A stretch of 42,522 nt of DNA from an uncultured Lachnospiraceae bacterium (GTDB lineage: Bacteria > Bacillota > Clostridia > Lachnospirales > Lachnospiraceae), in NCBI GenBank assembly GCA_910577115.1, contig CAJTMC010000035.1:1-42522 (forward strand), read 5' to 3'. A program made the position numbers and the translations under genes. Each line of letters starts with the position of its first letter. Within the stretch, counting starts at the first letter, position 1. The notes under the pieces are model-generated. The model was not told the origin of the DNA, ran no database searches, and was given only the letters and a program-made list of their open reading frames with translations. Positions 32,494 through 40,816 of the stretch are shown here, in pieces.

Positions 32494-34124
32494 AAGAGTT
32501 CAAACGGTATCTTTCTTATATCGGAAAATATAAGGTTTCCTATTGGAGTATCTTTGTCATGACACTGATTACGTCTGTGCTTCTGGATTTAATGTATCCG
32601 TATATGAATAAGCTGATTTTTAATGCATTGGAGTACAGGGATACGGATTTATTTACACAGGCTGTAATACTGTGTATTGTATTGCTTGTGCTGAACTGCT
32701 TATCGCCGTATCGGAGATATTTTCAAATCAGAGTTGTGCGAAACATTGTATTTGATATCAAAATCCGGCTTTTTGAAAAACTCTTGAAAATGGATATGGA
32801 TTATTTTGAAAAACATCATAGCGCAGAGGCGCTTAAGACCTTGAATTGGGACGCCAATTCCCTGAAGGATTCTTATTTTTCACATATCTACTGGGTGTTT
32901 GGCAGACTGGTTACCGGTGTGGCGTCAATTCTTGCAATGCTTGTGTACAGTCCGATAATGGCATTGGTTTCGATTGGATTTTGTTTGGTGACGGTATCGG
33001 TTTCGATTCGGATTAATCGCCAAATCAAGCAGATGGATCGGGACATTCAGCGCAAGGTGGCACGATTGACAGCACGTTTAAGTGATATTTTATCGGGTTT
33101 TCCACTGCTTAAAATGTACCGCGGCTCGTCGATTGTGCTTGATTCGTTTCAATGCGAAAATGAGCAGGTAGCAAAGGAAGAAAAGCAAAAAGTTAAAAAA
33201 TTATCAAATCTTGAGATGGCATCCTTTTTATTAGGGATTTTGGCAAGCTTCGGAACAATCGCTGTCGGCGCATTTTTGGTGTCGCGCGGCAGAATCGACT
33301 ATGGAACGGTTATGGCAATCGTGTCATTACAGTTGAGCGTCAGCACGATGGTGCAAAGCTTTGGCTCCGCGCTTACTACGTTTCACACTTCTCTCGTAAG
33401 AGCAGGAAATGTATTTGATTTTTTGGAGCTGGATTGCGAAGAACCGCAGGGTGGCAAGGCAGTGGATTTGCGGACAGATTGTAATCCGGTTGAAATCGAA
33501 AGTCTGACGTTTTCTTATTTTGAAAATCAAGATGTTTTGAAGGATTTCTCCTTGACGGTAGCGGAAGGCGAGAAGATTATGATTATGGGAGAATCCGGAT
33601 GCGGAAAGAGTACTTTACTGAAACTGCTTCTGCGATTTTATCAGAACACGTCCGGTAAAATCATGTTGTATGGGCATGATATTGATGCGTATCCGCTTTG
33701 GCAGCTGCGGCAGTTGATTACTTATATTCCGCAGAACAGTTACTTATTTGAAGGCAGTATTCGTGAAAATATTGCGTTTGGATATGCGGGGAAGGGACAG
33801 GTGAGAGACGCGGAGATTGTGCGGGCGGCAAAATTGGCTTATGCAGAAGAATTCATTGACCTGCTGCCGCAAAAATATGATACGCACTTGGACGCCGGAG
33901 GCAGTAATCTGTCGGGCGGGCAAAGGCAGCGGATTGCGATAGCGCGGGCTTTTTTGAAGGACGCGCCGATTCTTTTAATGGATGAGCCCTCGTCTGCATT
34001 AGATGTTCAGAGTGAGAAAATGATTCATCAGGCGCTGAAAGAATTGACGAAGCATAAAGTCGTGCTCATGGTAACACATCGGGCAACATCTTTTGAAGAT
34101 TTTGACCGATGTGTGAGAATGTAG
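32490..34124 (+). CDS. ABC exporter half-transporter B, shortened at the end
   Basis: 544 residues. Six membrane helices, Walker A GESGCGKST, signature LSGGQRQRIAIARA, Walker B ILLMDEPSSALD, H-loop VTHRATS. Both partners carry the catalytic glutamate, so this pair does not show the degenerate site of the other exporter. The chain ends FDRCVRM, while most relatives have some 20 more residues after this strand (a glycine/valine turn and a final helix). The stop lies only 14 bases before the broken Rpn copy 2, so the end may have been cut when that copy arrived. The ATPase core is complete. Confidence 0.88.
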   Translation: MKEFKRYLSYIGKYKVSYWSIFVMTLITSVLLDLMYPYMNKLIFNALEYRDTDLFTQAVILCIVLLVLNCLSPYRRYFQIRVVRNIVFDIKIRLFEKLLKMDMDYFEKHHSAEALKTLNWDANSLKDSYFSHIYWVFGRLVTGVASILAMLVYSPIMALVSIGFCLVTVSVSIRINRQIKQMDRDIQRKVARLTARLSDILSGFPLLKMYRGSSIVLDSFQCENEQVAKEEKQKVKKLSNLEMASFLLGILASFGTIAVGAFLVSRGRIDYGTVMAIVSLQLSVSTMVQSFGSALTTFHTSLVRAGNVFDFLELDCEEPQGGKAVDLRTDCNPVEIESLTFSYFENQDVLKDFSLTVAEGEKIMIMGESGCGKSTLLKLLLRFYQNTSGKIMLYGHDIDAYPLWQLRQLITYIPQNSYLFEGSIRENIAFGYAGKGQVRDAEIVRAAKLAYAEEFIDLLPQKYDTHLDAGGSNLSGGQRQRIAIARAFLKDAPILLMDEPSSALDVQSEKMIHQALKELTKHKVVLMVTHRATSFEDFDRCVRM

Positions 34125-34138
34125 ATATCGTGGTATGG

Positions 34139-34949
34139 TTAGACTTGTTTGGTTAGACTGTCTACTTGATTTTGTAATGACTTTATTTGGTCTTGGAGTG
34201 CGGCAATAGTTGCCGCACTTTCTGCAAGCGCATCTTCTTTCTCCTTGAGCAAATATTGATAGGTTCGCAGAATGCGCTGCCCTTCTTCGCGCATCTCGCA
34301 CAAATAACGCACTTCCTTGTCCTGATTTAGCTTGTAGACCGTTTCACAGGTTTCTTCAATAACATTATCATTTTGTGCCAGCATCTTTAATCACCTCCGG
34401 TGATTTATACTCCCATGTGTTCGCCTTGAAAAGCTTTGCCCAATAATCAATTTTATAGGCTTTGTCCTCTTCGGTTGCCAAGTGTATCTGAGTTGTTTTT
34501 GATATTTACCATTTTGTTTGTCGCAAAGAGTTCCGGATAATCGGGAAACGGGGAGAAATTGAGAATGCCTATGTGATAAGCAGGTTTTACCTGCGCGTAA
34601 CTTTCACCGCTTTCGAGGTTTTGAAAAATGCTGCAAAGATAAGAAAGAAAACGGTTTGTCCAAAACTCCTGATTTGCAATCTGCATTTCTACATAATCGT
34701 TGCATCGTTGAGCATGACCTTAATGTCTAAGACAAAGGTTTTTTCATCATAAACTTTGCCAAGTTCAATCGGATTTAGGATCGTAGTGGATTTTATTGTT
34801 TCGGGATTTAAATGGAGTAAAGAAGAGATGAGACCTTTTAGAACATTTTCATTTTGCTGTAATACAGCACGAAACATGTAATCGTTCATTAGTGTGTAAT
34901 CAATTCTGCCGGTAGCATTTTGAAATGTTTTTTCCTGAATGTTGTTCAT
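34139..34949 (-). pseudogene. Rpn-type PD-(D/E)XK nuclease, copy 2, three lesions
   Basis: Minus-strand start at 34949 gives NNIQEKTFQNATGRIDYTLM then DYMFRAVLQQNENVLKGL and the catalytic strand VLDIKVMLND. A 4-base deletion near 34690 stops the frame; the next segment (MQIANQEFWTNRFLSYLCSI) resumes in another. A deletion near 34495 removes about 18 residues, and an insertion around 34386-34410, containing AATCACC-GGA-GGTGATT, shifts the last part (DNVIEETCETVYKLNQDKEV). The lesions are all different from those in copy 1. The coiled-coil end is shorter. Confidence 0.85.
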
Positions 34950-35305
34950 TTGATAGTCCTTTCTGTTGTGAATTGATTTGCTTTTTTCAGATGTTAAGAT
35001 TTGTTTATTGACATGTCATGAAAAGGATTGTACCATTTGTAAAAGACTAAAACAAGTGCTATTTTTGACATTTCAGGACAAAATAGCCTAATAATCGCAT
35101 AGAATTGTGGCTGTGTTATAATTGTTTCCATTATTTCAATTTGGGCTGTTCGTGATGTACAAAACAAAATGCATTATTCATTCTGTATGCATGAAGCATA
35201 CACCGAAATACTAAAATACAAAAATAACCGTTTTTTGTACACAAAGAAAGGATATCTTTTTTTCGTTCCTCATTATAAAATGGTTGTAGAAAGGAATGAG
35301 ATAAA
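34950..35305. other. Upstream region of HTH/ankyrin gene, partly duplicated
   Basis: 356 bases. The part next to the Rpn copy 2 start (GATAGTCCTTTCTGTTGTG and ACAAGTGCTATTTTTGACA) matches the region upstream of copy 1 (28400-28550), so the duplication includes the promoter. A plus-strand candidate promoter is TTGACA (35065-35070) with TAATAA 18 bases on; a TATAAT lies at 35117-35122. The HTH gene has AAAGGA before its ATG at 35306. No other coding stretch convinces me. Confidence 0.5.
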
Positions 35306-36595
35306 ATGTTCAGCACAGAAGAAAACGAAAAAATAGGAAATCATCTACTTGCGTTGATTAACAAAAAATACAATTCCCAACGGCGGTTTGCAAAAGCATA
35401 CATCGAAGCCGACGGCAGAACTGCTACAGATGAAGAAATACGGAAAATGGCAAATCGCGTGTCGCAAATGATCAAAGGATCAAAATCTATTCAAGCTTAC
35501 GATCTTCCTATATTTGCCAAACTTTTGGAAGTTTCCTATGAGGAAATTTTGTCCGGAGGTGAATGCTTAGCCCCCCAACACAATCGTTTAACAAACTATA
35601 CCGTTGCTTTTTCCACAGAGCAAAACCTTTGGGATCAATATATCCACAGAGATGACAAATTGATTTTGAATACGGATGAATATGGAAAGACCGTTATTGA
35701 TTATGCCTTGCAGTTTAAAAATTTCAACTTTTTGAAATATTTATTGGAAAAAAATTATATTTGGTTTGTAGGCGCTGATCCCCAAAACTGTTTTTTAAAT
35801 TTCGGAGCTGGAACAAGCATTAAGCCCAGACCGGCAGATATGGTGGATTTTGGCTTGCGATATGAGCTTGCACAAAACAGCCAATTACGAATGCAGATGA
35901 TTACTTTAGCAATAGAACATAATGATATTGGTCTGTTAAAGCAGCTTCATGCGCGGGAAATTCCCTCCTTATATCAAACATGCTTTTATTCCCGCAAACC
36001 CATTGATTGTGACAAGTACTATAATGAAGATCTAATCCTTCATCTTTCAAAAGCAAGTGAACAAATATTAGATTATTTTTCGGAAGAATTTAAAATAACC
36101 GGTAATGTAAGAATGTCAAATATGTTTCTGTTTCCATATATGATAGACTTATTGGATTTACTTATCAAAGAGAATAATATCCATTTGGAAAAAATGTTAA
36201 AAGCATCAATCAAACATAACCAAAATGTCTATCATCAATTAAAAAAATTAGTCCATAATGCAATCAATGGACGTTTAGGTTTTTATAGAGAATCATTCAG
36301 ATGCCACCAGGATAAATATATAAAATCAGCCAAAGACGAGGAAGACAAATATATAGAGTCTATTAAAGAAGGACTGACAAACGATATCATGAAAGACTTT
36401 TATTTTTATGACAACGACCATCTTGTATGTTTTATGGACATGATGGCGGGAGATGGAATTATCACAAATATTATTCATACAACATCAGAATCAAAAGACA
36501 GTAAAATCAGCACCTTGATTCAAAACCTGAATGATTTATATGATAAGATCCGGACAAAAAATTTTGAATATGAAACACGAGGGACAGGTTCGTAA
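35306..36595 (+). CDS. HTH and ankyrin-like repeat protein
   Basis: 429 residues. The first ~85 form an XRE-like helix-turn-helix domain with an inserted loop: YNSQRRFAKAYIEADGRT, then IRKMANRVSQMIKGSKSIQ and LPIFAKLLEVSYEEILSGGE. Residues ~120-250 have two or three degenerate ankyrin-like units (YGKTVIDYALQFKNFNFLKY; LRMQMITLAIEHNDIGLLKQ). The rest is helical. No membrane segment. It probably binds DNA and senses a partner through the repeats, which is inference. It is 24 bases ahead of the zinc-ribbon gene and likely cotranscribed. Base composition is AT-richer than the core genes, suggesting transfer. Confidence 0.75.
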   Translation: MFSTEENEKIGNHLLALINKKYNSQRRFAKAYIEADGRTATDEEIRKMANRVSQMIKGSKSIQAYDLPIFAKLLEVSYEEILSGGECLAPQHNRLTNYTVAFSTEQNLWDQYIHRDDKLILNTDEYGKTVIDYALQFKNFNFLKYLLEKNYIWFVGADPQNCFLNFGAGTSIKPRPADMVDFGLRYELAQNSQLRMQMITLAIEHNDIGLLKQLHAREIPSLYQTCFYSRKPIDCDKYYNEDLILHLSKASEQILDYFSEEFKITGNVRMSNMFLFPYMIDLLDLLIKENNIHLEKMLKASIKHNQNVYHQLKKLVHNAINGRLGFYRESFRCHQDKYIKSAKDEEDKYIESIKEGLTNDIMKDFYFYDNDHLVCFMDMMAGDGIITNIIHTTSESKDSKISTLIQNLNDLYDKIRTKNFEYETRGTGS

Positions 36596-36619
36596 ATCCC
36601 TGTTATGGAGGAATCAATT

Positions 36620-37453
36620 ATGGCTATGATCGAATGCCCTGTCTGCAAAGGACTGATTTCAGATAGAGCAAAGAAATGTGTCCACTGCGATACGCTGTTG
36701 ATACCCAAAGAGAGATGCAGAGAATGCAACGCTGCGCTGGAAGAAAACATGATTACATGTCCGAAATGCGGGTGCCCTGTCAATGGTGATAACACTCCAA
36801 TCAGATTTGAAGCATCTCTGCAAGCAGAAACGACAGGAAGTAAAAAAACACATAAAAAGTTAAGCACAATCATAATTGTCATAGTTGCTTTATTAATTAT
36901 TGTAATGACTGCTGCCTTAGGCATTCGTCGGTATCAAATAGAAAGAACTGCCCAAGAAAGAGCTGCTCAAGAAGCGATACAATACAGTCAGGAATACGCC
37001 GAAAATCTCAAGCTTGCAACATACACGATGTTATCCGGTGCCGCGGACGCCGAATCTTGTTGCAATCTGATTTGTCAGGTTTGGAACAATGCGATATGGC
37101 AAAAAGAAGATCCCGCCACAGACAATTACACCAAACCTGACGGATATTTTGTCGATGATTTTAATTTTGCATTGGAAAATTTATTTGCCGATCCCAAATT
37201 TTATACGCAAATAAATGCAATTAAGGAAAATCAGGAAACTGTTACTTCCATAATTGCACAGCTTAAAAATCCGTCTGAAGAATATAAAACCGCTTATGAA
37301 TCTCTGTCTGAATATTATGATGCCTATTTAACATTTACAAATTTGGCAATTAACCCGTCAGGAAGCTTGAATACGTTCTCAGAAGATTTTGATGCGATTG
37401 ATGAAAAGTGTTTACATTGTTATCAGGTAATGGTGTTTTATATACAAGATTAG
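36620..37453 (+). CDS. Zinc-ribbon membrane protein
   Basis: 277 residues from the ATG at 36620 (GGAGG 8 bases upstream; the ATG at 36605 overlaps that site). Two zinc ribbons occupy the first 52 residues: C6-x2-C9 with C20-x2-C23, and C33-x2-C36 with C47-x2-C50. One membrane helix follows at ~84-104 (IIIVIVALLIIVMTAALGI), then a long helical extracytoplasmic domain with no motif I know (residues ~110-277). The cytoplasmic zinc-ribbon/outside-domain layout resembles zinc_ribbon_2-TM proteins common in Clostridia. It follows the HTH/ankyrin gene and may be its partner. Confidence 0.8.
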   Translation: MAMIECPVCKGLISDRAKKCVHCDTLLIPKERCRECNAALEENMITCPKCGCPVNGDNTPIRFEASLQAETTGSKKTHKKLSTIIIVIVALLIIVMTAALGIRRYQIERTAQERAAQEAIQYSQEYAENLKLATYTMLSGAADAESCCNLICQVWNNAIWQKEDPATDNYTKPDGYFVDDFNFALENLFADPKFYTQINAIKENQETVTSIIAQLKNPSEEYKTAYESLSEYYDAYLTFTNLAINPSGSLNTFSEDFDAIDEKCLHCYQVMVFYIQD

Positions 37454-37551
37454 AATGCAGCCGTACATATAAAATTTTCTTGTAAGAGATGTGAAAAGGC
37501 AAAGGTGATATTGGAGGAAACACCGTGTTGAAAGAGGCATATAATTTGAGA

Positions 37552-38076
37552 TTACCTATCAAATAAATCGAGTTTTAAACGGTATTTCAATAATTGATAA
37601 GCATGTCCGTCCCGACTGTCAATTTTGGGTTCGGAACCAATCATTGTAAATCCCAATGATTTTGCCAATTTATTTGATGCCTCATTTTCCTCTCTTGTGA
37701 AATAAATAAATTCCCTTGCGCAAAATTCTTTTTTGCAATACAGAATCAGACCTTGAACAATTTCTTTTCCCAAGCCCTTTCCCATATAATTGACACCCAG
37801 ACAAATCCCCATTTCCTGATATATGTAAGGCGCTGCCTCTTCTACCCCTGCGAATCCAATTGCTTTGCCGCTTGCTTTTTCGTAAACCACATACGTATCA
37901 TGGTTTTTTTGAAATTCAATGGTTTTTTCCATTCTTATTTTGGCATCTTCCTCGCTTGTGGTAATCTTCCAATTCATGTATTTTGCACATGTCGGCTGTG
38001 ACCAGACATTGTCGTACATTGCTTTCCAGTCGGAAAACTTTGCTTTATCAAGAATAAGACTATCCGTTTCAATCAT
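37552..38076 (-). CDS. GNAT family N-acetyltransferase (RimL-like)
   Basis: 174 residues from the ATG at 38076 (TTGGAGG about 7-8 bases upstream; the ATG at 38148 is far from any site). Begins IETDSLILDKAKFSDW, as RimJ/RimL-type acetyltransferases do. The acetyl-CoA loop is NYMGKGLGKEIVQGLI and the end has EENEASNKLAKSLGFTMIG. Likely substrates are protein N-termini or small amines; not resolvable. Unlike the acetyltransferases at 29 kb this copy is intact. Confidence 0.88.
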   Translation of the reverse strand: MIETDSLILDKAKFSDWKAMYDNVWSQPTCAKYMNWKITTSEEDAKIRMEKTIEFQKNHDTYVVYEKASGKAIGFAGVEEAAPYIYQEMGICLGVNYMGKGLGKEIVQGLILYCKKEFCAREFIYFTREENEASNKLAKSLGFTMIGSEPKIDSRDGHAYQLLKYRLKLDLFDR

Positions 38077-38151
38077 TTTCCTGCCTCCAAAAAATTTAAT
38101 TGCATTGCTAAAATCCATAAAGGAATAAAGTAAAACATATATTGTCATTAA

Positions 38152-38349
38152 AAAAACACGCAGAAAAAAGTATTTCTAAAAGATATTTACATCGAGAGCA
38201 GCAGCAAGATAATCATTATTTATGCTCAACCAGAATAACTTAAGCTATGCAATACCTTAATGGATTCCGGTTTCTATCACTCTCATAGAAGTTATCTTGT
38301 GAACATGAATACTAATCTGTTTACAGTGCAAATACCATATAAGCCTTAA
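38152..38349 (+). pseudogene. LytTR response regulator, C-terminal remnant
   Basis: Two plus-strand frames: 38152-38238 gives KVFLKDIYIESSSKIIII then a TAA; 38239-38349 gives LKLCNTLMDSGFYHSHRSYL followed by VNMNT and a proper stop. LKDI-Y-IE and GFY-x-x-HRSYLVN are the two best conserved strands of the LytTR DNA-binding domain. The receiver domain is absent and about 20 residues between the frames are gone. It is an old relic, unrelated in position to the intact LytTR gene at 17.8 kb. Confidence 0.7.
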
Positions 38350-38838
38350 ACAGAGATTAATATTTCTCCAGTTTTTCTTTCACGACTTGTAGTGGCAATT
38401 CTCCGCTAATTTAATTCTGCCTCCCAAAATCAGTTTTCCCTTACATTTTTATCTTATCATGCCGGTATTTATCTTTCCATATTTATTTTCCTGCTGTTAT
38501 GTTTTATCAGTCCGCAAGCTACAATTTACTCCGTTCCGGTAACAGGTAAAATCCATGCAAAATAACCTTTGGTGGTAAAGGTTACCCGCACGTAAATTGT
38601 TATCTTGCGGTGTTTATATCGCTATAATTAATTAACAATAATACGAAATCGCCGGATTGCTCCTTGATATTCACCGTAGGGCTTTATATGGCTATAATGA
38701 ACAGTAATACCAAATCCTGTCTAAATTAATTTTAAAAATTTTTTTCAATCTGAAAATACGCTTGAAAAAAAAAATTTTTTGCCGATACAATAGCAATCCC
38801 TATATTATTGTGGTAAGCTTTTCTTTAGAAACTATTTT
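38350..38838. other. Non-coding stretch with two imperfect direct repeats
   Basis: About 490 bases without a supported gene. The string TTTATATCGCTATAAT (38613-38628) and TTTATATGGCTATAAT (38683-38698) occur 70 bases apart, each followed by AACA-x-TAATACNAAATC. Both contain a good -10 (CTATAAT). They may be duplicated promoters for the ADP-ribosylglycohydrolase; the first lies about 260 bases from its start. Elsewhere I see nothing. Confidence 0.5.
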
Positions 38839-38885
38839 GCGTTTTTTGATTTCTAAAATTAAGCCGCCAAAGCGGCGCGGAGGAT
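38839..38885 (+). repeat. Dispersed GC-hairpin leader, copy B
   Basis: GCGTTTTTTGATTTCTA, then AAGCCGCCAAAGCGGC (38861-38876), a perfect GCCGC/GCGGC hairpin, and GCGGAGGAT, where GGAGG is the ribosome site of the ADP-ribosylglycohydrolase (ATG at 38889). Shares 5' and 3' flanks with copy A. Confidence 0.65.
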
Positions 38886-38888
38886 ACG

Positions 38889-39845
38889 ATGAAGCAACGT
38901 TTCGAAAAACAGCATTTTGAAAAAGTAAAAGGCGGTCTGTATGGGCTGTTGATTGGCGATGCGCTCGGCGTGCCGTATGAATTTCATGCCGCGGAGGAAA
39001 TTCCTTCTTACGGCGAAATCGAAATGACGCCGCCAAGCGGCTTTTACAGGGCACATGCTTCTGTAAAAGCCGGCACATGGTCTGATGACGGCGCGCAGGC
39101 GCTTTGCCTGTTGGACAGTCTGATTTCATGCGGCGCATTTTGTCTGAACGATTTTTCAGACAGGCTTTTAGCATGGCATCGGGACGGAATGTGGGCAGTG
39201 GACGGTGTTGTGTTTGATATTGGCATACAGACGAGTGAAGCGCTGACAGCTTATCATGCGGGAATGTCACCCGAAGAATGCGGTATGATGCGTTCCGACG
39301 GTAAAGGAAACGGTGCACTTATGCGGGTTTTGCCGCTCGCACTTTGGCATAGCGGTACCGACGCGGAGCTGGTGCAGGACGCACATGCACAATGTCTGAT
39401 TACACATGGCAATCGCTGCAATCAGGTCTGCTGTGCGTTGTATTGCCTTGCGGCGCGTTTTTTACTTCGTGGAATGCACTTTGAAAATGCACTGAAACAG
39501 GCGGTAAAGGTTCTGCGGGATATTTACCGCGAAATGCCGGAATATGCACAGGAGTTAGAGTGGAGCGTCCGACCGGATATGCCTTGGGAGGGCAAGGGTT
39601 CCGGATATGTTGTGGATTGTCTGCGCAGTGCATTTATGATTATGGAGCGCGCCGTAAATTATGAAGATGCGGTGAAACAGGCGATTTTGCTGGGCGATGA
39701 TACGGACACGACTGCCTGTGTGACGGGCGGTCTTGCGGGGATTGTGTTTGACTTTGACGGTATTCCGGAACGTTGGTATCATACGCTGCGGGGAAAAGCA
39801 GATGTGGAAACGCTTTTGCAGCGAACTTGTTTCTCTTTCGTGTAA
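38889..39845 (+). CDS. ADP-ribosylglycohydrolase family protein
   Basis: 318 residues, full length for the DraG/ARH family. Metal-binding motifs are in place: GDALGVPYEF near residues 23-32, GTWSDDGAQALCL (S65, D66, D67), GNGALMR and GDDTDTTACVTGGLAG (D270, D271, D273). These enzymes remove ADP-ribose from proteins, nucleic acids or small molecules with two Mg ions in the cytoplasm. Its ribosome site lies within a GC-rich hairpin repeat (copy B). Downstream stand an immunity-like protein and, on the other strand, the relic of a macro-domain ADP-ribose hydrolase, so it may reverse an ADP-ribosylation that is part of a defence or toxin system. Confidence 0.93.
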   Translation: MKQRFEKQHFEKVKGGLYGLLIGDALGVPYEFHAAEEIPSYGEIEMTPPSGFYRAHASVKAGTWSDDGAQALCLLDSLISCGAFCLNDFSDRLLAWHRDGMWAVDGVVFDIGIQTSEALTAYHAGMSPEECGMMRSDGKGNGALMRVLPLALWHSGTDAELVQDAHAQCLITHGNRCNQVCCALYCLAARFLLRGMHFENALKQAVKVLRDIYREMPEYAQELEWSVRPDMPWEGKGSGYVVDCLRSAFMIMERAVNYEDAVKQAILLGDDTDTTACVTGGLAGIVFDFDGIPERWYHTLRGKADVETLLQRTCFSFV

Positions 39846-39901
39846 GTACTTTGTTGAAAAATTGACAAGTGAATGTGTCTGCAAGAGCACTTAGTGTGAA
39901 A

Positions 39902-39960
39902 TTTAAGCCGCCAAGGGCGGAATGGAGATTTATGTACAAAAAGAATGTATAATTTATTAA
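39902..39960 (+). repeat. Dispersed GC-hairpin leader, copy C, with 12-codon ORF
   Basis: TTAAGCCGCCAAGGGCGG (39903-39920), a CCGCC/GGCGG hairpin, runs into ATG at 39922, which opens a 12-codon ORF ending TAA at 39960, 16 bases before the next gene. Sequence and placement match copies A and B. Confidence 0.6.
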
Positions 39961-39976
39961 AGAAAGGATGGAAAAA

Positions 39977-40462
39977 ATGAACCCAGGTTATTTTCGATTA
40001 AAACAAAATATGGAGGAAGCAGTTCAACGGCTGTGTGACTGGCTTGAGAAGAATTACAAGGAAAAGATTGAAACATATTACTCAAACGTCCTCGATGCTT
40101 CGCTGAACGAAAACAACCAGTGGAAAGGCTCTTGCGTGTATGTGTATGAAAACGAGGGGTGGACGGTTTTTGAGGATTTAATGGGCGCGTTTTCTTTTAT
40201 TGACGCCGAAGAGTGGAAAGCATTCGCCAAAGAAGATGAATTTGTCTTTGCGGCTTACAACGACGCGATGCTTTATGCAGAATTGATTGTGATTACGGAC
40301 GGCGTCGTGACAAAAAACTTTATGGAAAATGACGATATTCCGGAGGACAATATCAACGAAGGAAACGGCGTTGCAGATATTGAGAACTGGACAGATGTGG
40401 CGGCGTTTATGGACGATGATGACCTTGTGAATTCCGACAAAGGAACAGTGTATATTTTTTAA
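39977..40462 (+). CDS. Acidic immunity-like protein
   Basis: 161 residues from the ATG at 39977 (AAAGGA 8 bases upstream; the ATG at 39968 overlaps that site). Very acidic, no membrane segment. Central part: GWTVFEDLMGAFSFIDAEEW, then FVFAAYNDAMLYAELIVIT and a DDDDLVNSDKGTVYIF end. Single-domain acidic alpha/beta proteins of this type are common among immunity proteins of polymorphic toxins, but I cannot assign a numbered family. It follows the ADP-ribosylglycohydrolase by 131 bases and is followed by the relic of another protein with the same acidic style. Confidence 0.7.
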   Translation: MNPGYFRLKQNMEEAVQRLCDWLEKNYKEKIETYYSNVLDASLNENNQWKGSCVYVYENEGWTVFEDLMGAFSFIDAEEWKAFAKEDEFVFAAYNDAMLYAELIVITDGVVTKNFMENDDIPEDNINEGNGVADIENWTDVAAFMDDDDLVNSDKGTVYIF

Positions 40463-40467
40463 ACGAG

Positions 40468-40779
40468 GAGGACGAGCTTGCCGAAAAAATTTTTACGCTT
40501 TCAGACATCGAAGCACAATGGCAAACCTGTGTCAGGCTGTTGATGGAGCGCCATTTTTTGTGTTATTGCAATTTGAATTTAACTGCGGAAGATGATGACG
40601 ATAATCTGATGTTTCCTTACAAGACAGAAGCATTAGAGGACTTATCGGATTTGGCAAAAGAAATCGGTGTCCGTATCGTGCCGGTTGCAGAATATTAATT
40701 TCCGCAAGGCATTTCATTGTTCGAAAACGGAAGGCAAAATGTGCCTATCTGCGAAAATGGTCAGTGGATTATATTTTAG
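40468..40779 (+). pseudogene. Acidic protein relic with in-frame stop
   Basis: Open frame starting right behind the preceding gene, with no proper start codon (first ATG at 40543). It encodes EDELAEKIFTLSDIEAQW, then a DDDDNLMFPYKTEALEDL segment and AKEIGVRIVPVAEY, reaches TAA at 40696-40698, and then continues in the same frame with FPQGISLFENGRQNVPICEN-GQWIIF and a second stop. The residue replaced is probably Gln (CAA to TAA). Family unknown; the VRIVP end recurs in small immunity-like proteins. Confidence 0.6.
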
Positions 40780-40816
40780 GCGGTGCTCACCCGCTTAAAA
40801 TTGTCTGATAAATATC

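Noticed and set aside
37524..37565. 13-codon ORF (GTG start) with a good GGAGG site before the acetyltransferase end
   Set aside because: Too short to judge; it could be the stub of a deleted gene but has no recognisable sequence.
40532..40717. 61-codon minus-strand ORF
   Set aside because: Antisense to the acidic relic, which has better coding character.
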